The notes below the pieces were generated by a model, which searched no databases, had not been told where the DNA came from, and was given only the letters and a program-made list of their open reading frames with translations. The position numbers were made by a program, and so were the translations under genes. Of a stretch of 64,000 bases of DNA, positions 36,011 through 47,611 are shown piece by piece. Every line of letters begins with the position of its first letter. The stretch's first letter is position 1. The stretch spans positions 516,613-580,612 of the forward strand of contig BDDD01000050.1 in NCBI GenBank assembly GCA_001972305.1, in the 5' to 3' direction. Source of the DNA: Cephalotus follicularis. Its lineage: Eukaryota > Streptophyta > Magnoliopsida > Oxalidales > Cephalotaceae.

Positions 36011-38715
36011 TGTAATACCCCGTATCTTTCTGGAGATTTAAGAGTTCTTTTTTTTTTAAAGTTATATGATATGGTGATTTTGTCTTTTTGGGCTTATGTG
36101 TAATAATGGATAAGAGAAGGATATGTTAAGCCAAGGTTTAAGTGGTATTTGTGGAAGTTACAGGATATAAGTGCAAAGCTTCTTGAGGAAGATTACAATT
36201 TCCAAGACGTATGACGGCTTAAGTTGGGATTAGTGTGGAGACATCTTGAGATTTGGCTATCCTTTCTTCTAGCTTCAGCAGGTTAGAGAGTTTTAGAGAG
36301 AGAGAGCCTAGTTTACTTTTTCTTCTTCTTCTCGTACTTGCGCCTGGACTAGTAGCAGTTAAAGCTTTCCGAGCACAGCAGTGGAAGAAGCAGACAAGGT
36401 AAAAGAAAGAAGTAGACAAGCCAGAGGAAGAGAGTACCAGAGAAGAAGGGACGTTAACGTCCAAGGAAGTATCAAGAACTGTGAGCGGGATATCCTTTCT
36501 TTTAAAGCATTTTATTGTTCATCTTATTTTCTTGACAATTCCTTCTCCTCAGCTTCAGTTTCGTTTAAGTGAGCTTAGATGGGAAGTTGTTTTCCCTAAC
36601 ATCTTACGTTAGCCATTCCTTCAGAGTGGAGTGTTTCCCGGAGCAAAGAAAGATGTTAAGCATCCTTATATCATTTCATCTTCGGATAAGATAACGTGTA
36701 CGTGTTCACCCCCCTCCTCAGCGTACCTATTGTCTATGATGGGTTGTTGAGCGAGTCTGCCCCTGGGTTCCATACCTGGATCTCCTTACATTGTGGGTAG
36801 GATAGTGTACAGGGATTGAGCACAGCCCAGCACATATGTACAAGCTCCTTCCTCCTCGGCCTATCATCACAGGATGAGAAGTTGAGTGAGTCTGTCACCG
36901 CGTTCCATACCTGGATCTCCTTGCATTGTTTCTAGGAAAATGTACAAGGTTTGAGTACAGCAAAGCTAAGTTATCAGATATGATAGTATATAGAGCCTTT
37001 CAGTAAGTTTTCTAGAGGAGGACCTTATCCTCAGACTTGTAGTCCCTAACCTAGTATATCTCAAGTGCTAAGCAGCAAGCCAAGTATAACAGCTCAGATA
37101 ATAAAGTAAAGCAAGGAAATAGCAAGTCCATATGAGAACCATGGGATTCTTGGCAGGTGAACTGCCGAGCTCAGCTCAGTCCACTATAAGTTGGCAAGAA
37201 TATTATGTTACCAGCAAAGAAAGAACAACGAAGAAAAGCCAGTTCTAGCTTAGTTCTTCTCCTCGGGTGTTTAGTCGGGAAGGACCCCAGTTCTTTTTCA
37301 GATCATTTCTTTTAATCAGTTGTATTCTTAAGATAATTTCAGCTTTCATGAACAGTCTAGAATCAGCTAAGCAGAGAAAAGTCTAGAATCAGCTAAGCAG
37401 AGAAAAGAGTAACTTTTTCAAGTACTTTGAGCATTTCCTTATTGTATGCCATGAGATATGCTTTGTATACAGTCTTTTCCCCAGTTGGGATAGTTAATCA
37501 TGCTCATGGTAAGTTTTCTTTAGCGCATTCCTTCTTATGAATGCGACAGAGGATGATTTGTTCCCAGTCACTTAGTCAATTGGACTAATCCCCTCACAGA
37601 TTATTTTGCAAACCAGCCAGCCGGAGGAGACCCTCCAGCTCAGCAGTAGATAGCTCAGCGAGGTGGTTTTTGAGCTTAGCATCATAGAACGTCAGCTCGG
37701 GCGTTTAGCATTGCATAGCATTGGGCATTCTATGGGTTTCTCTACCCCCCTTTTTTGTAGTAGAGTAACCGAGAGCTTTCCTTTGTATATGATGAAGATA
37801 CGTTATTCTTTTGCCTGCCAGGGAAGGCAGTGTATGTTATGCCAGGGAACAAATATGTAATGATTTGATACTTTCAAAGAACTTTATGGATATTTTGAGT
37901 TTGTAGATGTGTTTATCTTGTGATTTCATGGATATTTCATGTTTTGAGTTTTGTGAACCCAGGTCTGGCCAGGGAGCTAGAGAGCCCCTGGCTAGCATAG
38001 CGGGGATGAGCTTAGCGGGGGAGAATAGTTAAGGCCAAGATGGATGTTTTATATTTATAGAGTTCTACCCAGGGTGGCAGGGTGTCCCCGGGTAAGGTTG
38101 GGCCTTTGGAGTATAACCCCAATATGGAGGCCCGCGACGGGCATAAGTTTTATGATCGTGCTTTAAGTTTTGCTGTGCCTTTTGATGTTAGTATAGGTTT
38201 GATGTTGAGTTGAGCAGGGGTGCCGGGGGACAAGGCGTGTCCCCAGGGGAGCTTAAGTGAGCACGTGTGGCGTGTGTGCATCTCTCCTCGGGTGTTAGGG
38301 TCTTTACGCTTCAGCCCAGGCCCTCTCCCCGGGCATGTTTTGTTTGCTGGTGTTTAAGTGAGCAGGTATGGTGCGCATGGCCCTCTCCCCGTGCATGTTT
38401 TTTCTACAAGTTGTTAAGTGATCATGTGAGGAGCACGTGGGAGTTCTCCTCGGGCATAAGTGATGCGGCGCATTTTGGAGCTTTGGTTATGTAGTGCTGG
38501 GGACACAAGCAGGAGGGGAGTTAGATCCCCTGCCCGGTTGCCCCGTTAGCTGCTCGCCCAGCTCAGTCTTTCTCCTCGGGATTTTTACGCGATGGGTCCC
38601 TGGGGAGTCTTGAGATGGCTTCTCGAGCAGTTTTGGTTAGAGAGGGTTGTTGGCAAGAAGTGCCATCCCCGACAGGACACGAGTCCCATAGTTAGAGCGG
38701 GAACGGGTCCTGACA
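36011..38715 (+). repeat. L element 3' LTR
   Basis: Starts TGTAATACCCCG and ends GGTCCTGACA; 2705 bp. Uninterrupted, and therefore the best L LTR reference in the window. Unlike the B-G families it shows no GTCGAC palindrome cluster. Confidence 0.93.
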
Positions 38716-38720
38716 CTTAG

Positions 38721-38979
38721 TGGTTGATGTTTTAATGTTTTTTAATAATTAAACTACTTGTTATTTTAATGTCTCGGTTTACTCTATCTCTCGTCAACTT
38801 TTTGATGTTTACAAAAAAGGGGGAGAAATGTGATGCAGGGAGAGAACATAAATTGAGGGGGAGTTATACTGTTCACTTATGCATTACTGCTGAGGATTTA
38901 CTATAATGCTCATTGCTGTTCAATTATTATTGTGCATTACTGCTGATATGAGGATTTACTGTTTTTTACATACTTATGC
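38721..38979 (+). mobile_element. Element S, 3' segment with two purine tracts
   Basis: Continues S after the L element (TSD CTTAG). Two PPT-like runs are seen: 'aaaaaagggggagaa' (38812-38826) and 'gagggggag' (38855-38863). Between and after them is AT-rich sequence with repeated 'gcattactgctga' (38880 and 38934). A 3' LTR matching 13996-15067 is not reached before D2 interrupts at 38980. Confidence 0.75.
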
Positions 38980-39469
38980 TGTAATAACCGCAATTTCAAT
39001 TAATGTATATTGTACACTTGATGAATAAATTATGCATTATATTTAATTTTAATGCCCAATTGTTATAAGAATTGTGGTTATTGAGTTACTTGATGGGACA
39101 AACTTAATAAAACCAAAATCATCATCTAACAGCCGACTGTCTCACTGTAGCAGTCGACTGGCTGGTTTATGGAAGGACAGCCGACTGTCACAGGGTAACC
39201 GTCGACTGGACTGCCATAAGTGAACAGTCGACTGCCGGTTAAAGACAGCCGACTAGTAGAGCTCAGACAAGTGTATGTGCATGGCTTGTGAAACAGGGCA
39301 GTGGCAGTCCAAACGTGTCATGCAGGACTGATGCATGCCACCAGGTGTGCAACATGCAAGTAAGGTGTCTTGCATGTGCTCTATTCCATCTGCAGACCTG
39401 CAACCTGCAAAACAGAAGTGAAAAGAGTAAGAAAGGTGCATGTGAGAGAGAGAAAGAGGAAAGGCTGAA
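38980..39469 (+). mobile_element. D2 LTR, first segment
   Basis: Starts TGTAATAACCGC, as D does at 23793, with GTCGAC palindromes at 39130-39255. Cut by element F at 39470. Candidate TSD TATGC (38975-38979); its partner lies beyond the window. Confidence 0.8.
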
Positions 39470-40450
39470 TGTAATACCCCGATTTTCGTGTGCTTATTTT
39501 CGGATTCTTGTTTGATTTTATTTTGGTGTGCATATTTTGGAATTTTATTTTATTATATGGTTGGTCAATTTTTACATTCAGCTATATGATATTATAATTT
39601 TTGGGCTTTTATGTCTTAGGCTAAATAATACCATCTTTGGACTTTTGATAAATTGTTGGAGTAATGATTATAGGAAAAATAAAATTAATTGTTGATATTT
39701 TAAATTAATTTTAAAACAGTTTTTATATTAGTAATAAGGCAAAATTGTTTTATTTGGAAAATAAATCCCTTTTTGTATTTAAAATCCTAATTGCTTTCTA
39801 CTTTCCTCCCTCTCTCTCCCGTTTTTCTTCCTTCTTCCTCCCCAAAACTGATTTCTTTCCTTCTTCCTCTCCCTCAATCCCGAAATTATGCCTTTTTTCC
39901 CTATTATATCAGATTTGGATTCCTTTTCTACATTACCATGACCTAAATTGCCTTTCCCATATTGTATATGTATCCCATTATCCATTGTTTGTGCCCCCAT
40001 TGTGTGTCTCTCTCCTGGTAGCCGAATTTGCAAGGATTAGAGCCTGTTTTTGTCTTCTTTGCTCCATTGAATCAGGTTTGTTGTTATGGTTTAGCATTTA
40101 GTTTTGGTTTTAATGTTACCCAATTCTAACGCATGTTGGTTGCTTGTATGTTTTGTTTTTTTTATTTCCTGCAACTCTAAGTTGTCTCCTTAATGCATGA
40201 TCACCCTTGCATGATTTCTTGGCTTTAAATGCAACTAATAAGTCACATAAGTCCCATGTAAGTGTTGAAGATCATCTAAGTGTTGTAATATTGGAGTTTT
40301 GACAGAAAATTGGAATTGAACTGCTGTGTTTTGCTGCTCTGTCGAGCAGAACAGTCGACTGTCCATTTAAGCAGTCGACTCTTAGACCTTGATTAGTCGA
40401 CTGCCATCCTTGAACCGTCGACTGGTTGCCTTGCACAGTCGACTGGACCC

Positions 40451-42840
40451 TGTTGGAACCCGGGAGGGGTCCCGGTCGATTTTGGGTCTAGGATGCAAGT
40501 GTGTATAATTTTAATTTTTCAAAAACACCAAGACTTGCAAGTCTAGATTCGCAATTACATCTTACTACCAAAATCTATTAGCCTAGGATCTCCGTTTAAT
40601 ATTCAATCGAACAAATATCACAATCAAGCATACATCCACTATAACCGAAATCCATTCGGTAAACAATAAACACAGCGGAAACATATGATTAGTAATCATA
40701 CCAACGTTGGCGGCTCCATCACTTTGCCGCTACACGCTTGCCGAAGCAACTGCCGGTTACCGGCTCCACTGCCGGTTTTCGGCCAGTCCACGAAAACTTC
40801 AACCAAGATACCAACGGACTAGTAAAAATCTGCTCAGCTCACTGGTGGAGGAGACACGGCCGGAATCGGCCCGGATGGAGGTGAACAGCGGCGGCGACTC
40901 ACTGAGTTCGGACTCAGTGAGACTCGGTCAATGGGTCATTGACCGGCGAAGACATATATGGACAAGAAACACCCGATAAAGCCACTGGTAGTCGAGACTC
41001 GGCGAGACTCCGCCTGGAACGTGGCGAATCACGGCGGGCGAAGCCGATGGGTCGACCCGACCCGGCGATAACTATGTCGGCGTGACATCGAACCGCCATG
41101 GTTAGCCTCCAAATCTTGCGATCTACACAGCCGTGCAGAAGACCCGCCGTGAATCGGCGCAGAACGCCGAGTCACGGCGCAAAGCACACTGAGTCGACAG
41201 GGTCGACTCTGTGCGCGCAATCCCGGCAAAACAACGCCGGGAAACGCCTAATCTAAGGCCAAACTAGGTAGAGCCGAGGCGGCTCCACCTACCGAGACCA
41301 CCGGCAGCGGAAGAGAAAGCCGGCAGTGGGTGACGCACAAAGCGTCGGTCTGAAAAAGAGAGAGAGAGAAGGAGAAAACGGGAGAGAAAGGAAGAGAGGC
41401 TTACCGTGGATGAGAGCCGGCCTCTTTCCCCGGCTACCGACACCAACGGCGTCGACATCACCGGCCGGTAACGCGCACCAGGCGCTGCAACGCACGCGTG
41501 CGTTTCTCCTGCCCGAGAATGGCGTACAGGTGAAGACATGAAGAAAAGAAAGGGACTTAAAAATCAAATGCTCACACACCCACTTTATTTCTTTTGTCTC
41601 TTTTCTTTTTAATCAAAAATTTCTCTTTCAATTTTATTTTAAACAAAACAAAATTTCTCTCTCGGTCAAGAATATGTGCACCCCGCACAATGTATGTAAC
41701 AACATACTCCCACTGTGGTATCTCTTGATATATCAATTTGATAATACGGTGGTAAATAAATAAATAACAACCACTAATATCAAATTAAATATATACTAGT
41801 TTAAAAACTAGATTTCCCGCCAAGCTAGCATGTGTGTAGCATGCGTCACTTTTCCAATAATCAGATGGGACCCGAAAGCCCGGCTTGAATCCGGTACGAC
41901 TATAAATTTCTCAGAACATCCTATGAGTTCTGGTACGACTATCCCAATAGTCCCTGACTATTAAAACAGCCCCGGTGTGAATCTCATCACCGCCCGGATC
42001 CGTAGAATAAACTACGTCTATAAGTCGACATCCAGTAAACCAGTACTTTATCCAGTCAACGGCATATGTGTCATGTATCCTACGTCATACTTGGCTCCGA
42101 CCGCGACCTAGGGTTCGGAATAATGTCACCCCTAGGTAAAGTCGCGATAACTATAAATTTACGTACGCATCGAGACTTTCGGCAAACATCCCCGAAAACC
42201 AGTCTGCCTATACCTGATCAGGGTTTTATGAATGCCAACAAACATAAATAATATAGAGCCGATCACCCTTCATACGGGTGTGACGATCCCTTATTGCGAA
42301 CTCACCCATACATCTCAATGAAGCTCCCACAAGGCCCGAAGACAACCCTTTTGCCAGCACGTGGCTGGTGCTGGGGAAGGCGGAAATCAAAGTCAAGCAG
42401 TTACAACATAATGCATGCCAGCCGCTCAGGTCTAACGATACAACGTAGCTCCACGAATGGTCTACTAGTCACCATAGACTATACACTACCGAGACTATAG
42501 GAATCCTATTGACATAGGTATGGCTTTCCAAATAGGTTTCCTATGGTGGGTCTGTTCAGTCTCATGCTCCTTAGCACGAACCCCACATTATGCTTTAGGA
42601 TAAATCCAAATGGTAACGAGATAATCCATCCTCCACTAAACTCGGGAGCAAGCATAATATGGCAAGTCTTTGCGGTTCATCTATTTCCCTAATAAAGTGA
42701 ACCTATGACTTGGAACGTTCTTTCAGAAGGGAGTAAGGATCTCATTCTCATAACCTCTCAGGCATGAGATCCAACCCCTCGAACGACAGGGCACTATATG
42801 TGTACTCGGATGACATGGTGATCACCTGATCCATTTAAGA
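40451..42840 (-). repeat. A2 3' LTR (low-coordinate copy), truncated on its inner side
   Basis: Starts TGTTGGAACCCGGG and follows the right copy to 'gatccatttaaga' at about 42840. The last roughly 220 bp found in the right copy (49630-49849) are missing, so the U3 end and the adjoining polypurine tract are lost. The 90-residue frame at 40707-40979 and its twin at 47868-48140 are LTR sequence, not a gene. Confidence 0.85.
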
Positions 42841-43110
42841 TTCCTCTATATACGATCTCATGAATCATATAATATGATGATACCGTTGCTTTAGTTTAGA
42901 GCGGTAATGAGACTGGGTTCCATAGCCTGTGCAAAAGTCCCCATCGTCGTCACTCTACACAACTGGACGAACGATAGATGGAACTACATAAAGTTCCGCA
43001 GTGAACTTCCGCTACCAAACAGCAACTTTGCGATATCATAGGTTATAACATACTCTTATTCATGGTTGAGTCAACAGTATCCCACTATTGTAGACTCTTC
43101 CAACTCACAC

Positions 43111-43930
43111 AGCACCTTCGTTTAGGATAATCACATATCCTGATACGATGTCATGATCCTCCATATCACAGTTGAAATCAGAGTCAACAAAACTCTTATT
43201 CAATTCACTATCTTCTCCAGATGTCAATAAGAAATCCTGAGTCACTCTCAGATCTCTTTGACAATTCCCAGTGCCTCTCACAGGGATTGGACTGATAATC
43301 GACTAGCCATACCCTTAGGCTTGTCCGATGTCATGCCTAGTACTAAGTATGATATTGCATGATGTAGCCTATAGCCGAAGCTTAAGGTAGCCTACTCATG
43401 CAACACTTTCCTCTGAGGTCTCTTTCAACATCCTCTTGGAAAGATGAATTCCTTGGCTAATTGGCAGTAAGCCAAACGTGGAATTCAGGAATCCATACTA
43501 TATCAGCACCCTGCTGATGTACTGACTTTTGGGAAAGTCCAAACAACCTACTTGATCTACTCTTAAGATCTTCATTCTCAAAACGTAAGAAGTCTCTCCC
43601 AAATCCTTTTGGAGAAGTTCTTGGTTAATTGTACTATAACATACCTACAGCATTACCAATGTGTAGAATGTTATCTATGTATATTACCAAGAAAGTGATA
43701 TCTGGGATATCCTATTTCGGTAGACTGAAGGCATAGTATCGTTTTTGATAAAAATCAGAAACAGATGTTTTAGCTACATGATGCTTGTATAAGGTCATAC
43801 ACAAACCTTAGGAGCTAGCACACACTCTGTGCTAATTTTCCTTGGATGTAAACCCCTCGAGTTTGGGACATTAAGATGTCCTCTTCAAGATAGTCCTTTA
43901 ACGAAGGCCATCTTGACATCCTTGTGCCAT
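43111..43930 (-). pseudogene. pol: A2 reverse transcriptase and RNase H remnants
   Basis: On the minus strand, 43930-43905 reads 'DVKMAF', the RT motif preceding the usual Leu-Asn-Gly. 43688-43640 reads 'VIYIDNILHIGNAVGM', the RT active-site box with the second Asp replaced by Asn. 43190-43111 reads 'SDFNCDMEDHDIVSGY', the RNase H Asp-containing block. They are separated by stops and frameshifts, so no enzyme could be made. Confidence 0.7.
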
Positions 43931-44544
43931 TGGTTATATCCATAACGAGTGGCAATTACAAGCATTATCCGAATGGAATTAATCATTATGATTTAAAGGT
44001 TTTAACCTTTTCCATTAACGTTTATCTTCCTCTTGAAGATATATATGCAACCATTGGGCTACCTGCCTATGGGAGCAATAACCAAGTTCCATACTCAGTT
44101 GACGTATATGGCGTCCATTTCAGATTTCATGACTCCCAGCCATGTGTAGAAATCAGTGCTCTTCACTGTTTCCTTTGTAGCTAACAGGCTCGTCATCATC
44201 GATGACTTTAGATTTATCAGTGCCTTTTGTGAGAAAACCATATTTCTCAGACGCTGTTGAAATCTTGCCTGATCTCCTCTCACGAGGAGTGCCTTACTGA
44301 GATCCCTTCTCAGGTTGGGATCGCCTCCAGCTTAGAAGGTTTTCGCCTTCTTACAAAAGCTGGACAACCATTAACCCTCTTGGTTTAGGTTGGGTTTCCT
44401 CCTATTTAAAATCTTGAAAGATATGGAGGGGATAGATTTCATAGGAATCCGGATTAAGATGTACGTTGCCGCTGCAACGCATAATCCCAGAAGGAGATAA
44501 GAAGATGAATAAAAGACATAATGGATTTGACATATTCACGAATG

Positions 44545-44769
44545 TCAATTTCCTCCGTTTGGAAACATCATCACAGTATGGTGTTCCAAAAAGGATCCAT
44601 TAAAAAAAATTCCGTTGTCTCTCAGATAACCCAAGAATTCTGCAGACAGGTATTCGCTTCCCCGATCAGAGCGTAATGCTCTAATGGGTTTACCCATTTG
44701 CAATTCTACTTCATATCTAAATCTCTTAACTCTTTCAAAAGATTCAGATATGTGTTTCACCCGAAACAC
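44545..44769 (-). pseudogene. pol: A2 integrase core remnant
   Basis: 74-residue minus-strand frame with 'GKPIRALRSDRGSEYLSAEF', which holds the second catalytic Asp of the copia integrase core (Ser-Asp-Arg-Gly), followed by 'LRDNGI'. The frame runs out before the catalytic Glu. Sequence between it and the RT remnants keeps no frame I can follow. Confidence 0.8.
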
Positions 44770-45468
44770 TTACCAAAACCGTGACGAATCACAGTATGAA
44801 GGTAATGAAGTAGTGAAAACCTTCATGTGCATTGTCTGACATTATACCACAAATGTCAGTGCGGATATATTACAATATGTCCACTTTCTTATCTCCAGCT
44901 TTGGAGAAAAGAAGATTGGTCATCACACCAATCAAACATGATGTACACGTTGGAAGGGACTCCCTGTCCTGGATGTCCAAAAGTCCATCCTTAACCAAGC
45001 GTCTTTATCTAGCCTCGCTAAAATGACCTAATCAATAATGCAAAAGGTTGTGAAGGATTTATATCATATTTCTTTCGTAGTCTTTTATTATTAATTCCTT
45101 GCTCAATAGCTGGTGCTATTGTTTGATTAGTATTTAAGACTTAAAAACTCATTATCTAGTTAATCAGTGCCAACTGATACATAACCAGAAAATAATATCC
45201 ACTATTCACATGTAATAAACAAAAAGCTCTCAGCTTTATCAAATATATATTGAATATGCTAATTAAAGTTTAGAACAAAAGTTCTTAACAATGTTTACAA
45301 GAGTTTAGTCTATATACAAAAGCCACATTGCTTTATATAATTTTACAAATCATAAATCCTACAACATAAAAGTAGATCCTCGATCTTCATGTCATAGGTC
45401 CATTGCATCCTTAGCTCCCAGCTGTCTAGCTCCTCTTACCATCCTGCAAAGAGTTACAAATGTTAGTC

Positions 45469-45977
45469 TCACAACTTGAGCACACAACCCAAATTGAACT
45501 TACATTGTAAACTAGATGGAATATAAAAAATATGACGGTACCTAACCCCAAGGTAACATCTGCAATGAAAGCAAGAAATTGTTCGCAATTTCTCTTCCAG
45601 TATCCTGACTTCCCACACAGAAGCAGGATATCTCCTTAATAAGCTTTTTAATCCTCTAATGAATGGTATCCCCAAACCACGTGAAGCGGTTCCTTTTCTT
45701 TCTTCCTTATGGGCTCCTTGCCCTTGGAATTGGGTCTCCTTGATCCACCTCTCCTTGAGGTTTTTGTAGAAGAAGGAATAGGTATCACAGATTGTTTTGA
45801 TCCAGACTGGTCCAAAACTACCTTATCAGTCCACGACTGTGTGCCAAACAACTGCTCAAGTTGTATCAACACGGCACATAAGGACTGTGAAGAAATACAT
45901 AGCGTTTGCCAGTTTGGCATCAAGGCAATACTCGCCATGTATTGAGGTCTATGATCGTCGTCCCACCACTTAGCCAT
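45469..45977 (-). pseudogene. gag: A2 gag remnant
   Basis: 'AKWWDDDHRPQYMASIALMP' at the N-terminal side matches the copia Gag core pattern and the A1 fragment at 7832-8060. A basic Ser/Arg/Lys-rich linker follows, then a divergent Cys-rich stretch at 45590-45540 (Phe-His-Cys-Arg-Cys) where the zinc knuckle should be. The block 'cctgcaaagagttacaaatg' at 45437 is shared with A1 at 4838. The 110-residue frame is not a full Gag. Confidence 0.65.
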
Positions 45978-47597
45978 CCCGGCCTTGTGCTGGTCAAATG
46001 CATTGATCTCTAATGTGGGGGTATCTCAGTCATAACATTAACAACTCTCATGCTCGTGAGTACAATGCTCAACCATTCAAAGACGTGGATTATATCGCTT
46101 AAGAAAATATAAAACATGCCAAATTAATGTGCTGTCTGCCATTTGAGTATATAGAATATGTCATCTAACAACCTATTAGAAGAAACAAGAAAGTATATTA
46201 GCAGATTATTCAATTTCATGTTATTACCATAATCCTTGGTCTTTAGTAATTATGGCTCCTCCCACTATTATAATCGTATCCCACACCTCCAGATGTGGAA
46301 TTCGGGAAGCACCCGCTTCCTAGTGGGGATCGGAATCTATCTCGCAATATCATGGTCTCCGCTGTGGTGAACAAACCATAATACCAAATAGGTAGGCATT
46401 TAGCATCAATTTGCATTAGGGCCTCGCCCTTGATATGCAAGATCCGATACATCATTCAGCCTCCCGACCCATACAATCCACCGCTGAGCGGCGCTAATAG
46501 TATGAACTCAGTATAAGTCCGTACCCATAATCCTCAAAGAAATGAACCAGTTTTGATATCCACTAGGAGGCTAGTCAGACCACCAAAACTTAGTTATTTC
46601 CTTCCAGTGCTACCCCAGTACTGAAGCTGAACAGTAATGGTCATACAAGGGACCTCTGCTGAGCAGTGCCATCCCCAATATATCCATACCCTTCAACAAA
46701 GATTATGGAAGGCCAACGATAGAACACCCTTATGCCCCACCCCTTATGGACTTATTATTTACAAATTGGAGGAATTTGTGGTCTCATCAAATTTTAAATT
46801 ACCAAAGCCGTTTATTAAATCAATTTTAATCTTCCAATCCATTTGGAACGGCTTATTATGCTTGACGTGTTTGGATTGTTTGCAAAAAGTAAACATCCAT
46901 CTCATGCATCCTATGATTCACATAGAAATAAAAATGGCCTGACTAGGGATTAAAACTATGAGAGATCACACGAGCGAATGTGATCCCCCGGTCTCCTAGG
47001 TGAACTATTCAAAACTACTTTATTACAAAATGCTCCACGCATACATGGGCTTCACTTGGTCTTGCAATTTCCTTGATCTCCTTCTTCAAGCTCCTTTGCG
47101 ATTCTTCTCTTCTTTTATTTACAAAAATGAAATTTTACAAAAATACATTTAAAATTAAAGAATAGAATACAAATGGAGGGAGAGAGAGAATAACACAAAA
47201 AAGGAAAAATGGTGCTCGCAGGCAACCATATTACAGACCAAATAAAGTACATGATAATAAAGCAATTTAAACCATCCACTAAAGAAACCAAAAGCTAGGT
47301 TCAATCCCATTGCCTACCATCATGCATAAGACATTTAAATCTATATCCACAATAGAATTTGAATAAACACAAGCAATTTCAATTTCCGATGACCAATCGA
47401 AATAATCCCAAGATTGTCGATATTCAAATAAAACTCCCACTAAATTATTTAAAATCTAGTTTCCCTCAGTTTAAGAAAAACTTAATTTTATAAAACAACA
47501 ATGGGAAGGGAATTAAATTAGAATCCCAGTTACTTTAATCATTCAAAAATAGTCACCAAAAATCAAAATCGCAGTCCAATTGATATTAAAACGGATC
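45978..47597 (-). mobile_element. A2 untranslated leader
   Basis: About 1.4 kb between gag and the PBS, homologous to 1-1500 and 8100-8835. It has no continuous ORF; conserved blocks are interspersed with small indels. Confidence 0.8.
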
Positions 47598-47609
47598 GCT
47601 CTGATACCA
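47598..47609 (-). promoter_or_regulatory. A2 primer-binding site
   Basis: Minus strand reads TGGTATCAGAGC, an exact match to the initiator-Met tRNA complement, two bases from the LTR. Confidence 0.92.
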
Positions 47610-47611
47610 CT

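Larger units (their letters stand above)
29518..38715 (+). mobile_element. Complete L element: gag-only Tekay-like Ty3/gypsy
   Basis: Both LTRs, PBS, gag remnant and PPT are present, with an exact TSD CTTAG (29513-29517 and 38716-38720) in element S. The interior (34522-36010) is only 1489 bp and has no protease, RT, RNase H or integrase, so it is non-autonomous. Gag features and the 'gaggacaaaatttcttaagg' sequence before the 3' LTR match the Tekay-like layout also seen in E and F. The 5' LTR hosts solo LTR G. Confidence 0.93.

Noticed and set aside
40707-40979. Conserved 90-residue ORF with a near-identical copy at 47868-48140
   Set aside because: Both lie at the same place in the two LTRs of A2; conservation follows from LTR identity, and the frame is on the strand opposite to the element.
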